Positions 26,523-35,879 are shown, counted from the first letter of the stretch. The stretch is DNA of 64,000 bases from Mycobacterium asiaticum (GCF_001673635.1 NZ_LZMH01000005.1:1-64000); one strand, 5' to 3'. Notes: generated by a model not told the origin, from the sequence alone. Translations and numbers: made by a program.

Positions 26523-27593
26523 ATGCCCAGCAGCACCACCATGTCAGGGTTGAACCCCGCGGTAGCGGGTGTGGCCGTCAAGTTCCCGCGGCACCTGCAC
26601 AGTCAGGAGGACACCGTCACCGCGCTGGTTGAGTTCGCCGGCCCGGAGTTCAAACGGTTCGCGATGCGCAGCGGTGTGCAGTCCCGGCACACTGCCCTGC
26701 CGCTGTCGCGTTACTCGGAGCTCAGCGGCTTCACCGAGGCGAACGACGCCTTCGTCGACCTGGCACTCGACCTGGCCGAAGAGGCGTTACTGGAAGCGCT
26801 CCGGCGAGCAGATGTCGAACCGTCCGAGGTTGACATCGTGTTCTCGACGACGGTCACCGGGCTCGCGGTGCCCACGCTCGAGGCCCGGCTGGCCTCCCGG
26901 GTGGGCCTGCGCCAGGACATCAAGCGGGTCCCGCTGTTCGGCCTCGGCTGTGTCGCGGGCGCTGCCGGGGTGGCCCGGATGCACGACTATCTACGGGCGT
27001 TTCCCGACCAGGTCGGCGTGCTGTTGGCGGTCGAGTTATGTTCGCTGACCATTCAGCGGGAAGATAACTCTGTGGCCAACCTGGTGGCTTCCAGCTTGTT
27101 CGGCGACGGCGCGGCCGCCGTCGTCACCAAGGGCGCTCATCGGGCGACCGGCGGCGGGGTGTGCCCCCGCGTCCTGGCAACGCGCAGCCGTCTCTATCCC
27201 GACACCGAAGACGTGATGGGCTGGAACATCGGCAGCGATGGTTTCCGCATCGTGCTGTCGGTAGACGTTGCGACGGTGACGGAGAAGTACCTGGGCGACG
27301 ACGTCCGCAATTTCCTGGCCGACCACGGCCTGACCGTTGACGACGTGTCCACCTGGGTGTGCCACCCCGGCGGCCCCCGGGTGATCGAAGCCGTCGAGAA
27401 AGGACTCGGGCTACCCACCGACGCCCTGGACTATACTCGAGAGTCGTTGCGCACCAACGGGAATCTGTCTTCAGTTTCGGTGCTGGACGTGCTGGGAGCC
27501 AACATGCCCGATCCGCCGCCGGCCGGGTCGATCGGGCTGATGATCGCGATGGGTCCGGCCTTTTGCTCGGAGTTGGTGCTCTTATTGTGGTGA
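26523..27593 (+). CDS. Type III polyketide synthase (chalcone/alkylresorcinol synthase family)
   Basis: This 356-aa homodimeric ketosynthase condenses an acyl-CoA starter with malonyl-CoA units. The catalytic triad is present: C143 (FGLGCVAGAAG), H281 (VCHPGGPRVIEA) and N314 (TNGNLSSVSV). Other family marks are STTVTGLAVPTLEARLASRVGL and GDGAAAVV. It heads a tight three-gene operon with an ICMT-like methyltransferase (next start 6 bases or less after the stop) and an FAD oxygenase. That order equals the srsABC operon of Streptomyces griseus, which makes methylated phenolic lipids, so an alkylresorcinol- or alkylpyrone-type product is inferred. ATG 26523 or 26541 (MSGLNPAV) could be the start. 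Confidence 0.9.
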   Translation: MPSSTTMSGLNPAVAGVAVKFPRHLHSQEDTVTALVEFAGPEFKRFAMRSGVQSRHTALPLSRYSELSGFTEANDAFVDLALDLAEEALLEALRRADVEPSEVDIVFSTTVTGLAVPTLEARLASRVGLRQDIKRVPLFGLGCVAGAAGVARMHDYLRAFPDQVGVLLAVELCSLTIQREDNSVANLVASSLFGDGAAAVVTKGAHRATGGGVCPRVLATRSRLYPDTEDVMGWNIGSDGFRIVLSVDVATVTEKYLGDDVRNFLADHGLTVDDVSTWVCHPGGPRVIEAVEKGLGLPTDALDYTRESLRTNGNLSSVSVLDVLGANMPDPPPAGSIGLMIAMGPAFCSELVLLLW

Positions 27594-27598
27594 CGACG

Positions 27599-28099
27599 AT
27601 GTATTACGTACTGATCTGGGCCGTCGTGCTGGAACGACTGGCCGAGCTGGTGGTGTCCCGGCGCAACGCACAATGGTCATTTGCTCAGGGCGGCAAGGAG
27701 TTCGGTCGCCCCCACTACGTGGTGATGGTGATCCTGCACACCGCGCTGTTGGCCGGCTGCCTCGTCGAACCGGCCGCGCTGCACCGGCCCTTCCTGCCCT
27801 GGCTGGGTTGGCCGATGTTGGTCGTCGCGGTGCTGTGCCAGGGGCTGCGGTGGTGGTGCATCACCTCGCTGGGCAAGCGGTGGAACACCCGCGTGATCGT
27901 GCTGCCCCACGAGCCCCTAGTGGTACGCGGGCCCTACCGGTACCTGCACCACCCGAATTATGTTGCGGTGGTGGTCGAAGGAATCGCGTTGCCGTTGGTG
28001 CACACCGCGTGGTTGACGGCGGTGTGCTTCACGGTGGCCAACGCGGCGCTGCTGTCGGTCCGATTGCGGGTGGAGAACTCGGTGCTGGGGTACACATGA
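27599..28099 (+). CDS. Isoprenylcysteine carboxyl methyltransferase (ICMT)-like membrane methyltransferase
   Basis: This 166-aa membrane protein of the ICMT/PEMT family has several hydrophobic helices and the C-terminal SAM-binding signature GPYRYLHHPNYVAVVVEG followed by RLRVENSVLGY (the E-x-x-L region). ATG 27599 gives MYYVLIWAVVLERLAELVVSRRN; in-frame GTGs at 27587 and 27590 would overlap the polyketide synthase stop, so coupling is tight in any case. In the Streptomyces srs operon the equivalent protein (SrsB) methylates the phenolic lipid. M. tuberculosis Rv1139c is the same gene, there without the adjacent synthase. Confidence 0.87.
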   Translation: MYYVLIWAVVLERLAELVVSRRNAQWSFAQGGKEFGRPHYVVMVILHTALLAGCLVEPAALHRPFLPWLGWPMLVVAVLCQGLRWWCITSLGKRWNTRVIVLPHEPLVVRGPYRYLHHPNYVAVVVEGIALPLVHTAWLTAVCFTVANAALLSVRLRVENSVLGYT

Positions 28100-29112
28100 C
28101 CGGTTACGACGCTGATCTGCTAGTCGTCGGTGGCGGGCCCGGAGGGCTCGCCACCGCGTTACAGGCGCGCAGGCAAGGGCTTTCGGTACTGGTGGCCGAG
28201 CCGCGGGAGAACCCGATCGACAAGGCCTGCGGTGAGGGTCTGATGCCCGGTGGGCTGGCCGAGCTCACCTCGCTCGGCGTCGACCCGGCAGGTATGCCGT
28301 TTCGCGGGATCGCCTACGTCAGCGAGAACCGGCGTGCCGAGGCACGGTTCCGCACCGGTCCCGGTCGCGGGGTGCGACGCACCACGTTGCACGCGGCGCT
28401 GGCGGCGCGCGCCAAAGAGCAAGACACCGAATGGATTCGGGCGAAGGTGACCACCGTTACGCAGGACGCCCACGGGGTGAACGCGGCAGGTGTGCGCACC
28501 AGGTGGCTGGTGGGGGCCGATGGACTGCACTCGGCGGTCCGGCGCGCGGTGGGCATCCCGGCGATGACGGGAACACCCCGCCGGCACGGGTTGCGCTGGC
28601 ACTATAGAGTGCCGGCCTGGTCGGAGTTCGTCGAGGTGCACTGGTCGCGGTTGGGCGAGGCATACGTGACGCCGGTGGAACCGGACCTGGTCGGAGTCGC
28701 CATTCTGTCCCGGCAGCGACCGGACATCAATTGGTTTCCTTGGCTGGCAAAGCATTTGGACGCCGGCAGCCGGGGACAGGCCCGCGGTTGCGGCCCGCTG
28801 CGGCAGGTGGTGTCGCGCCGTGTCGCCGGCCGGGTGCTGCTCGTGGGCGACGCCGCGGGCTACGAGGACGCGCTGACCGGTGAAGGTATCAGCCTGGCCG
28901 TCAAGCAGGCGGCCGCCGTGGTCCGCGCGATCGTCGACGACGCACCGGAGTCGTACGAGCGCTCGTGGCACCGCGTGACCCGTGACTACCGGCTGCTGAC
29001 CCGCGGGCTGGTGCTGGCCAGCACACCGCACGCGGCTCGCCGCGCCATCGTGCCGACGTGTGCCACGTTGTCGCCCCTATTCCGTTGGGGCGTCAACATT
29101 CTGGCGTCCTAG
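28096..29112 (+). CDS. FAD-dependent monooxygenase/oxidoreductase
   Basis: This 338-aa flavoprotein of the geranylgeranyl-reductase/PHBH-like group has FAD motif LLVVGGGPGGLATALQARR at the N-terminus, RTRWLVGADGLHSAVRR in the middle, and the second FAD motif VLLVGDAAGYEDALTGEGIS. Its ATG overlaps the methyltransferase stop (ATGA). In the srs operon the third gene (SrsC) hydroxylates alkylresorcinol to form quinones, so a similar ring hydroxylation is inferred here. M. tuberculosis Rv1138c is the same length (338 aa). Confidence 0.87.
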   Translation: MTGYDADLLVVGGGPGGLATALQARRQGLSVLVAEPRENPIDKACGEGLMPGGLAELTSLGVDPAGMPFRGIAYVSENRRAEARFRTGPGRGVRRTTLHAALAARAKEQDTEWIRAKVTTVTQDAHGVNAAGVRTRWLVGADGLHSAVRRAVGIPAMTGTPRRHGLRWHYRVPAWSEFVEVHWSRLGEAYVTPVEPDLVGVAILSRQRPDINWFPWLAKHLDAGSRGQARGCGPLRQVVSRRVAGRVLLVGDAAGYEDALTGEGISLAVKQAAAVVRAIVDDAPESYERSWHRVTRDYRLLTRGLVLASTPHAARRAIVPTCATLSPLFRWGVNILAS

Positions 29113-29925
29113 CTAACGGGCCTTCCAGACCGGCTGGCGCTTTTCTGCGAAGGCCAGTGGCCCCTCGCGGGCGTCCTCGGAGCGGATCAACGTGGCCATC
29201 TCGCGCGTCGTGCGCTCCCAGCCGGCTTCTTCGGAGGCGATGACGCCCTCGTCGACGCCGTAGGCGATGCGCTTGCTGGCCTGCACCGACAGCGGGGCGT
29301 TTCCGGTCACCCGCGCGGCCAGCGCCAGCGCGGCATCCAGCACCGAACCCTCGCTGACAACCTGGTTGATCAGGCCCCACTCGGAAGCGTCGGAGGCCGT
29401 CAGCGGTTCGCCGGTCAGCAACAGCTCCATGGCGACCTTGCGGGGCAACTGGTCGACGATCCGGAAAACCCCGCCAGCGGCGGCGATCAGCCCGCGCTTG
29501 ACCTCCGGCAGCCCGAACTGAGCCCGCTCGTCGGCCACCACCAGGTCACTGGCCAGCGCCAGTTCGGTGCCGCCGCCAAGTGCGGTGCCGTTGACGGCGG
29601 CGATGGTGGGCTTATCGATGAAGTGGTGCACATAACCGGCGAAGCCCCACTCCGGGCGGTCCGGGTGGTAGATGTTCTCCCGCCGCGAGATCGCCTTGAG
29701 GTCGGCCCCGGCGCAGAAAGACTTGTCTCCTGCGCCGGTGATCACGACCGCCCGCACCTCGGGATCTCGCTGCGCCTCATCGAGCGCGTTGCCCACAGCA
29801 ATGCTGACGGCACCGTTGACCGCGTTGCGCGCCTCAGGCCGGTTGATCGTGATGATCAACACATTGCCGCGGCGCTCGGTGAGCGCGCCGGGCTGAGCTT
29901 CGGAGCCGTTGCCGGCCTCCGTCAC
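29113..29925 (-). CDS. Enoyl-CoA hydratase
   Basis: This 270-aa crotonase-family enzyme hydrates 2-enoyl-CoA. The oxyanion-hole segments DKSFCAGADLKAISRRE and PTIAAVNGTALGGGTELALASD are present, as is the catalytic-Glu region FGLPEVKRGLIAAAGG. GTG 29925 was chosen because it overlaps the thiolase stop (GTGA), and because the longer open frame to 30918 is antisense-like noise inside the thiolase gene. With the thiolase it supplies two beta-oxidation steps. In M. tuberculosis the corresponding genes (Rv1136, Rv1135A) are short remnants; here both are full length. Confidence 0.9.
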   Translation of the reverse strand: MTEAGNGSEAQPGALTERRGNVLIITINRPEARNAVNGAVSIAVGNALDEAQRDPEVRAVVITGAGDKSFCAGADLKAISRRENIYHPDRPEWGFAGYVHHFIDKPTIAAVNGTALGGGTELALASDLVVADERAQFGLPEVKRGLIAAAGGVFRIVDQLPRKVAMELLLTGEPLTASDASEWGLINQVVSEGSVLDAALALAARVTGNAPLSVQASKRIAYGVDEGVIASEEAGWERTTREMATLIRSEDAREGPLAFAEKRQPVWKAR

Positions 29926-31079
29926 AGCAGCTCCAGGATGGTCGCGTTGGCCTGGCCACCACCCTCGCACATGGTTTGCAGGCCGTAACGAATTCCCTTG
30001 TCGCGCATGTGGTACAGCAGCGTGGTCATGATGCGGGCACCGGAGCCGCCGAGCGGGTGGCCCAGCGCGATCGCACCACCGTTGGGGTTCAGCTTCTTCT
30101 CGTCGGCCCCGATGTCTTTGAGCCAGGCCAGCGGAACCGGCGCGAAGGCCTCGTTGACCTCGTAGGCGCCGATGTCGTCGATGGACAGCCCGGAGCGTTT
30201 GAGCACCTTCTGGGTGGCCGGGATCGGGGCGGTCAGCATGATCACCGGGTCGGCGCCGGCCAGGGTTGCGGTGTGCACCTTGGCGATCGGCTTCATGCCA
30301 AGTTCTTTGGCCTTCTCGGCGGACATGAACAGCAGTGCCGCCGAGCCGTCGGAGATCTGCGAAGAGTTGCCGGCATGGATCACGCCATCCTCTTTGAACG
30401 CCGGCTTCAGCGAGGCCATCTTCTCCATCGGGGTGCCGCGGCGGATGCCCTCGTCCTTGAGGACGACTGATTTTTCTGGCCCTTCGGCCACCGTGATGCC
30501 GACGATCTGGTCGTCGAAAGCGCCGGAATCCTGTGCGGCAGCAGCCTTTTCGTGTGAGTCGAGGGAGAACTGATCGAGGTCCAGGCGAGAGAAGCCCCAC
30601 TGCTCGGCGATCATCTCCGCGCCGATGCCCTGGTTGGGGATCTTGCCGTCGTAACGGCCCAGGAAGTTCTCCGGGTACGGCCGGCCGCCGTTGGCCAGCG
30701 AGGCCCCCATCGGCGTGCGAGACATCGACTCCACACCGCCGGCGACCACCACGTCGTAGTGACCGGCCACCACGCCGGCCGCCGCGAAGTGCACTGACTG
30801 CTGGCTGGATCCGCACTGCCGATCCACGGTGACGCCGGGCACGGTCTCGGGCCAGCCCGCCGTCAGCAGCGCGGTGCGGCCGATGTCGAGGGCCTGTTCG
30901 CCGGCCTGCATGACGCAACCCCAGATCACGTCGTCGACCAGTTCGGGGTCGATGCCGGCCTTGGTTACCAATCCGTTGAGGACCTGCGCCGATAGCTCGG
31001 CCGGGTGAACGCCGGACAAGCCGCCGTTGCGCTTGCCGATCGGGGAACGCACTGCCTCGACGATGACTGCTTCAGCCAT
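29922..31079 (-). CDS. Acetyl-CoA acyltransferase (thiolase)
   Basis: This 385-aa thiolase cleaves 3-ketoacyl-CoA in beta-oxidation. Nucleophile Cys lies in VTVDRQCGSSQQSVHFAA (about C89). The C-terminal active-site motifs are NEAFAPVPLAWL (usually NEAFA), NPNGGAIALGHPLGGSG with the catalytic His, and QTMCEGGGQANATI with the second Cys. ATG 31079 follows an AGGAG ribosome-binding site; the frame start at 31124 lacks one. The next gene overlaps by four bases. A spaced inverted repeat lies just upstream of the start and may regulate this pair. Confidence 0.93.
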   Translation of the reverse strand: MAEAVIVEAVRSPIGKRNGGLSGVHPAELSAQVLNGLVTKAGIDPELVDDVIWGCVMQAGEQALDIGRTALLTAGWPETVPGVTVDRQCGSSQQSVHFAAAGVVAGHYDVVVAGGVESMSRTPMGASLANGGRPYPENFLGRYDGKIPNQGIGAEMIAEQWGFSRLDLDQFSLDSHEKAAAAQDSGAFDDQIVGITVAEGPEKSVVLKDEGIRRGTPMEKMASLKPAFKEDGVIHAGNSSQISDGSAALLFMSAEKAKELGMKPIAKVHTATLAGADPVIMLTAPIPATQKVLKRSGLSIDDIGAYEVNEAFAPVPLAWLKDIGADEKKLNPNGGAIALGHPLGGSGARIMTTLLYHMRDKGIRYGLQTMCEGGGQANATILELL

Positions 31080-31440
31080 GAGATGTCTCCTTTGACAAGT
31101 TTGAGTACCTCGATTGTCAACCAAGGGGTTGGCCGGTGCGGGGGCGGGGTGCCATTTAGGTATAAAACCTATGCTTCTGCCCGGTGGCGGTGTCGCGACG
31201 GGGAGAGGGGCGGCGACAACTTCTTCGAATGGGGCTTCGAATGAGCATTGTGTCTACCCTCAAGCGGTCACTGCCCCCGGTGTGAGGCGTCAGCTGCGGT
31301 TGAAAACGATGAACAGCCCGGCGATCAAGTCATCCCGGACCACGATGTAGTTGGCCACCGTGGGCTTTGCCGTCACCGGAGAGTCAAGCCGAGGCGCCGG
31401 CCTTGACCCTCCCGTAACGGGAGCCTTGAAAAATGAATCG
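31080..31440. other. Intergenic region between thiolase and MerR genes, with candidate operators
   Basis: This 361-base divergent intergenic region has no convincing gene. It holds TTGACAA (31092-31098) and TTGTCAA (31114-31120), exact inverted repeats 15 bases apart and 13 bases upstream of the thiolase ATG. It also holds TAGGTATAAAACCTA (31157-31171, perfect five-base arms) and a MerR-type operator near 31409. The middle part (31180-31400) shows nothing I can interpret. Operator status is inferred from symmetry and position only. Confidence 0.4.
31403..31423 (+). promoter_or_regulatory. MerR-type operator/promoter of the MerR-SDR operon
   Basis: TTGACC (31403-31408) matches a -35 element. 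It is directly followed by CTCCCGTAACGGGAG (31409-31423), a perfect 7+1+7 palindrome of the CTCCCGT type used by MerR-family multidrug and redox regulators. MerR proteins bind such palindromes in the spacer of their own promoters. The GTG start codon of the MerR gene lies 17 bases downstream of the palindrome, so the transcript would be nearly leaderless. A good -10 is not obvious. Confidence 0.6.
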
Positions 31441-32259
31441 GTGACCACCGCTTTGTCGATCGGCGATTTCTCCCGGATGACGCAGCTGTCCGTCAAGACG
31501 CTGCGCCACTACCACGATGTGGGCCTGCTCGAGCCGCATCGTGTCGATGCTGTTACCGGCTACCGGTACTACAGCACCGATCAGGTGGCGACTGCCCAGG
31601 TCATCCGTCGGCTGCGCGACCTCGATATGCCCCTGGCCGACGTGCGCGCCGTCCTGATCGCGGCACCGGCCGACCGCAACGCCTTGATCAGCGGCCATCT
31701 CGCAAGACTCGAAAATCAGCTCGCCGCAACGCGCAGCGCCGTGGAGTCGCTACGCGCGATTCTCCAAACGCCGGCGCCCGAGTCGCGCATCGAACACCGC
31801 ACCGTAGCCGACGCCCCGGCCGCCGCGATAACGGCGACTGTCGATCGCGAGGACCTACTACCCTGGTGGCAGGGTGCAATGGGCGAACTGCGGGCGACGG
31901 TGGATGCTGGCCGCCTGCTCACCTTGACCGGTCCACCCGCGACATTGTTCGACTTCGATATCTTCTCCGATGACCGCGGCGGCACAACGGTTTTCATCCC
32001 GGTTGACGGGGAGGTTCGGCCGGTCGGCCGAGTGGTGCCGATGACCATCCCAGGCGCGGAATTGGCGGTTATCTCGCACCACGGTACGCACGACGACGTC
32101 GATCTCGCTTACAGCGCGCTTGGCACCTACGCGTCGAGCCACGAGATCAGCGTTGAAGGCCCGCTGCGCGAGTACTACGACCGGTTCTCCTGGGACACAG
32201 ACGATCCCACACAGTGGGTCACGTCGCTGTGCTGGCCGATCTTCCGGGCCGACGCGTGA
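31441..32259 (+). CDS. MerR-family regulator with GyrI-like effector domain
   Basis: This 272-aa regulator has an N-terminal MerR winged helix (residues 4-73: [37 protein letters not shown]). A dimerisation helix (about 80-115) follows, then a C-terminal GyrI-like/BmrR-type ligand-binding domain (about 120-272: [48 protein letters not shown]). This architecture senses hydrophobic or cationic drugs. GTG 31441 overlaps the mapped operator region closely. The SDR gene downstream overlaps its stop (GTGA), which suggests that the SDR is the regulated function. Confidence 0.86.
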   Translation: MTTALSIGDFSRMTQLSVKTLRHYHDVGLLEPHRVDAVTGYRYYSTDQVATAQVIRRLRDLDMPLADVRAVLIAAPADRNALISGHLARLENQLAATRSAVESLRAILQTPAPESRIEHRTVADAPAAAITATVDREDLLPWWQGAMGELRATVDAGRLLTLTGPPATLFDFDIFSDDRGGTTVFIPVDGEVRPVGRVVPMTIPGAELAVISHHGTHDDVDLAYSALGTYASSHEISVEGPLREYYDRFSWDTDDPTQWVTSLCWPIFRADA

Positions 32260-33014
32260 GCGCGCTGCAGGGCCGGCGCGCGGTTGTCACCGGCGGCACC
32301 AAAGGTACCGGTGCCGCAGTCAGCGACTGGCTCCGGTCGCGCGGAGCACACGTCACCGCGGTGGCCCGTCATCGTGGCTCCGGAACAGACGACTTCATCG
32401 CTGCGGACCTCGCGTCTCCGGCGGGAGCGCGGCAGGTAGCCAACGAGATTCGCGAACTCGGCGGGCTCGACATCCTGGTACATGTTGCCGGCGGATCCGG
32501 TGCCCCGTCGGGCGGCTTCGCAGCCCTCGACGATCAAGACTGGGCCGACGAGCTAAACCTCAACCTTTTGGCCGCGGTCCGGCTGGATCGCATGCTGCTG
32601 CCGCTGATGATCGAGGCGGGTTCAGGGGCAGTGGTGCACATCGGTTCCATTCAGAGCCGGATGCCGCTTTTCGACGGCACCCTGGGATACGCCACCGCCA
32701 AGGCAGCGTTGCGGGCGTACAGCAAGGGATTAGCGAACGAGCTGGCGCCGAAGGGGATTCGCGTCAACACCGTGTCGCCGGGATTCATCCAGACCGAGGC
32801 GGCCGAGGGTCTCATTGACCGGCTCGCCCGGGAAAACGGCGACCGCGAGGCCGCTCTGCAATCGCTGATGGCCGCACTCGGCGGCATTCCGCTCGGCCGG
32901 CCGGCCCGGCCCGACGAGGTGGCAGCGGTGGTCGGATTCCTTGTCTCGGATGCGGCGGCCGCCGTCGTGGGCGCGGACATCGTGGTGGATGGCGGTACCG
33001 TCCCGACGGTCTGA
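32256..33014 (+). CDS. Short-chain dehydrogenase/reductase
   Basis: This 252-aa classical SDR has NAD(P)-binding motif [14 protein letters not shown]-like VHVAGGSG, catalytic Ser in [11 protein letters not shown] and Y-x3-K in [12 protein letters not shown], and the SDR C-terminus [19 protein letters not shown] 32256 overlaps the stop of the MerR gene. Being coupled to a drug-sensing-type MerR regulator, it may detoxify or modify the inducing compound; the substrate cannot be inferred. The sequence is closest in pattern to FabG-like oxidoreductases of secondary metabolism. Confidence 0.87.
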   Translation: MSALQGRRAVVTGGTKGTGAAVSDWLRSRGAHVTAVARHRGSGTDDFIAADLASPAGARQVANEIRELGGLDILVHVAGGSGAPSGGFAALDDQDWADELNLNLLAAVRLDRMLLPLMIEAGSGAVVHIGSIQSRMPLFDGTLGYATAKAALRAYSKGLANELAPKGIRVNTVSPGFIQTEAAEGLIDRLARENGDREAALQSLMAALGGIPLGRPARPDEVAAVVGFLVSDAAAAVVGADIVVDGGTVPTV

Positions 33015-33132
33015 CAAGCTGTCTTAGACGCAGCGCGCCGTCGGATGGTTCCATATTCAAATCTGTTGCATCAATTTGGAATTGGTGATTTGCAAGGGAA
33101 TTCTTGTCAGTGGCTCCGCATAGCATGTGGCT

Positions 33133-34458
33133 ATGGTTTCGGGTTCGCGTGAGGAGATCGTGGGGGTCTTCGATGCGCTCGATGCCGAGTTGGATCGGTT
33201 GTGTGCGTTGTCCTTTGAGGTGTTGACGAATCCGGAGCGGTTGCGGGCCTTGGAGCGTTTGGAGCGGGTGAGTCGGCGGCTGCGGGTGCCCCAGCATGTG
33301 TTGATCAACGAACTCGGCGCCCAAGCGAGCACCGAAGAATTGGGCGGCACCCTGTCGTGCGCGTTGGCTGATCGGTTGCGGATCACCAAAGCCGAAGCCA
33401 GCCGCCGTATCGGCGAGGCCGAGGATCTCGGTGAACGGCGCGCATTGACCGGGCAACCCTTGGCGCCGACGTTGAGCGCTACCGCACGCGCCCAGCGACA
33501 AGGATTGATCGGCGACGGACACGTCAAGGTGATCCGCGACTTCTTCACCCACCTGCCCACCCACGTCGATGTGTTCACCCGCGAGGCCGCCGAGGCCGAC
33601 CTAGCCGGCAAGGCGCGCGAGTACCGCCCCGAGCAGGTCGCCAAATACGCCCGCCAACTCATGGACCTGCTGCACCCCGACGGCGACTACTCCGATGAGG
33701 ACCGCGCCCGCAAACGCACGCTGATGCTGGGCAAGCAGGAGTTTGATGGCATGTCACGCCTGTCCGGGTTGATCACCCCGGAGTTGCGTGCGCTGATCGA
33801 AGCCATGCTGGCCAAACTCGCCGCCCCCGGCATGGCCAACCCCGCCGATGAGACCAAGGCTGATATCCGCAGCACCGGGCAACGCAACCACGACGCCCTG
33901 GCCGCCGCGATACGGACGCTGTTCGCCTCCGAACAGCTGGGCCAGCACCGCGGCCTACCCGTCACCGTGATCGTCACCACCACGCTCAAGGATCTCGAAG
34001 CCGGCGCCGGCAAGGCCCGCACCAGCGGCGGCTCCCTAATACCGATGGCCGACCTGATCCGCATGGCCGCCCAGGCACATCACTACCTGGCGATCTTCGA
34101 CGACGCCAAACCGCTGGCCCTCTACCACGCCAAGCGCTTCGCTAACCCCGCGCAGCGGCTCATGCTGCACGCGCTCGAGGGTGGCTGCACCCGACCGGGC
34201 TGCGACCAACCGCCGTATCACACCGAGGTCCACCACGTCACCGGCTGGACCACCACCGGGCGCACCGACATCACCGACCTCACCCTGGCGTGTGGACCCG
34301 ACAACAGACTGGCCGAAACAGGCTGGACCACCCGCAAAAACAACCGCGGCCAAACCGAATGGCTTCCACCGGCCCACCTCGACCACGGCCAACCGAGAAT
34401 CAACACGTTCCATCACCCGGAAAAGCTCTTCGCGGATGAAGACGCCGAGGATCCCTAG
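33133..34458 (+). CDS. REP13E12-type DUF222/HNH endonuclease family protein
   Basis: This 441-aa protein of the mycobacterial 13E12 repeat family has an N-terminal DUF222 region ([37 protein letters not shown]) and a C-terminal HNH nuclease motif ([21 protein letters not shown], then [11 protein letters not shown]). ATG 33133 yields [10 protein letters not shown], as in M. tuberculosis Rv1128c; GTG 33127 is an alternative. The upstream 70 bases are unusually AT-rich for this genome. In M. tuberculosis such elements are repeated and serve as integration sites for the phage-like element phiRv1. A dehydrogenase remnant lies just past its 3' end, suggesting the element has moved into this place. 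Confidence 0.88.
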   Translation: MVSGSREEIVGVFDALDAELDRLCALSFEVLTNPERLRALERLERVSRRLRVPQHVLINELGAQASTEELGGTLSCALADRLRITKAEASRRIGEAEDLGERRALTGQPLAPTLSATARAQRQGLIGDGHVKVIRDFFTHLPTHVDVFTREAAEADLAGKAREYRPEQVAKYARQLMDLLHPDGDYSDEDRARKRTLMLGKQEFDGMSRLSGLITPELRALIEAMLAKLAAPGMANPADETKADIRSTGQRNHDALAAAIRTLFASEQLGQHRGLPVTVIVTTTLKDLEAGAGKARTSGGSLIPMADLIRMAAQAHHYLAIFDDAKPLALYHAKRFANPAQRLMLHALEGGCTRPGCDQPPYHTEVHHVTGWTTTGRTDITDLTLACGPDNRLAETGWTTRKNNRGQTEWLPPAHLDHGQPRINTFHHPEKLFADEDAEDP

Positions 34459-34504
34459 CCGCGCAGCGCCTTCGGCGCAAAAGATGCACGCCAGCAGGAA
34501 GGTG

Positions 34505-34562
34505 CGGCCGATGAAGGCGGCTGGATCCACCGCGCCACCGCCAGCGAGCCCGACATCACGTG
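34505..34562 (-). pseudogene. Aldehyde dehydrogenase gene remnant
   Basis: The segment reads, on the minus strand, MSGSLAVARWIQ and, one frame over, AAFIGR. It matches the segment MSGSLERSLAVARRIRAGFIG of the intact aldehyde dehydrogenase encoded at 36339-37826. At DNA level 19 bases (ccgcgccaccgccagcgag) and the adjoining cccgacatcacgt are identical to that gene, apart from a 12-base deletion between them. It lies directly downstream of a P450 gene, the same order as the intact P450-aldehyde dehydrogenase pair. The REP13E12 gene begins its 3' end about 45 bases away. The best reading is a dehydrogenase gene largely deleted when the REP13E12 element arrived. Confidence 0.6.
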
Positions 34563-34580
34563 GACATCACGTCCAACGGC

Positions 34581-35879
34581 TCAGGCGGGAGTGAGATGGA
34601 TTGGGAGGTGGGTAGGGCCCCGAAGGGAGCTGTGGCTTGACCAGATTGTCTTGCCACCGGGAGAAATTCGCGAAACGTGGGTCACGAGCTCTCGGAGTAC
34701 CGCCTGTGCCTCCATTCGGGCCAGCGGCGCTCCCAGGCACATGTGTGCGCCATAGCCAAAAGCGACGTGTGTACGGGGATTCCGGTCTGCGCGGTACTGG
34801 TCTGGATTGTCGAAGGCGAGTGGGTCACGGTTCGCGGCGCCGAAAGACAGCAGGATCCGTGATCCGTCCGGGATGGTGACATCACCAACTTGGTAGTCGG
34901 CTCGGGTGTAGCGGTAGAGATTCTGGATAGGGGTAGTGATCCGAAGTTGCTCCTCGACGGCCATCGGTATGAGGTCGGGATCAGCACGGATCATGTCGTA
35001 CTGCTCTGGGTTGCGCGCGAGAGTGTCGAACATGCCGCCTAGCAGGTTGGTGGTTGTCTCATTACCTGCGATCAACAGATGTATCGCGATGAGGAACAGT
35101 TGCTTATCGGTGAGACTTCCATCGGTGTTGTGTTCGAGCAATTTGCCCAACACTGTGTTGGAATCCTTCAGGCCGCCGGCGGAGAACTGCTGTAGGAAAT
35201 AGCGGCGCAATGCGGTCATTGCCGCCATCGATCTGGCGGTGCCCGTCAGGCCGCGAGTGGTCAGCGAGAAGTCCATGACGCGAACAGCGTCCTCCGACCA
35301 TCGCCGGAATTCCCCGATATCGCATTCGGGCACCCCAAGGATATGAGCGATCAATCGGATCGGCATGGGTATCGCCAACTGCTGCACTACATCACAGCCG
35401 GGGTGAGCAAGCACATCCGAAACCAGTTCGACGGCCAGCTTTTCGGTCATACCGCGCCATAGGTCCATAGCGCCCTTGCTGAACCCCGGCTGGACCTGCT
35501 TGCGGAGGCGCGCATGCTCCTTGCCATCGGTAAGCACCGCGAGCGGAGCCGAAAATTTCAGCCGGGTCACACCCTGGGTGCTGGTCACCTGTTCGGTGTC
35601 ACGTAGCGCAGCTTTGACATCATCGAGCCGATTCAAAATGAAGGTCGCCCGCTTCGGGCTGTAATGCACACGACCAGCCCTGTGCAACGCCCGGTAGGCG
35701 TCGAATGGTTGCGCGGCGGTGACAGGGTCCATCGGGTCATAGTCGGTGTTCACCGCACCGGTCCAGCCTGCGTAGCCTCGCCGCCGGGTACGAATCGCGG
35801 CGGTTGCGTTGAGTCGCACGGCGCTGACGAAGGGCTGGAATATGTCCACCACGCTGCGCGCCGTCTCGGTGATCGCCAT
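34581..35879 (-). CDS. Cytochrome P450
   Basis: This 432-aa soluble bacterial P450 has I-helix oxygen-activation motif LLIAGNETTTNLLGG, the K-helix E-x-x-R (EEQLR), and heme-binding loop FGYGAHMCLGAPLAR with ligand C381. ATG 35879 (MAITETARSVVDIFQPF) was chosen; the frame is open to 36116 but that part contains the likely promoter. The N-terminal 50 residues resemble the linkers of P450s acting on hydrophobic substrates. It requires ferredoxin and reductase partners, none of which is encoded nearby. A decayed aldehyde dehydrogenase follows, so it may once have fed an alcohol/aldehyde oxidation path. Confidence 0.92.
   Translation of the reverse strand: MAITETARSVVDIFQPFVSAVRLNATAAIRTRRRGYAGWTGAVNTDYDPMDPVTAAQPFDAYRALHRAGRVHYSPKRATFILNRLDDVKAALRDTEQVTSTQGVTRLKFSAPLAVLTDGKEHARLRKQVQPGFSKGAMDLWRGMTEKLAVELVSDVLAHPGCDVVQQLAIPMPIRLIAHILGVPECDIGEFRRWSEDAVRVMDFSLTTRGLTGTARSMAAMTALRRYFLQQFSAGGLKDSNTVLGKLLEHNTDGSLTDKQLFLIAIHLLIAGNETTTNLLGGMFDTLARNPEQYDMIRADPDLIPMAVEEQLRITTPIQNLYRYTRADYQVGDVTIPDGSRILLSFGAANRDPLAFDNPDQYRADRNPRTHVAFGYGAHMCLGAPLARMEAQAVLRELVTHVSRISPGGKTIWSSHSSLRGPTHLPIHLTPA

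Noticed and set aside
29926..30918. Extension of the enoyl-CoA hydratase to 601 codons
   Set aside because: The extra part lies inside the thiolase gene in another frame and shows no domain; the GTGA overlap start explains the gene.
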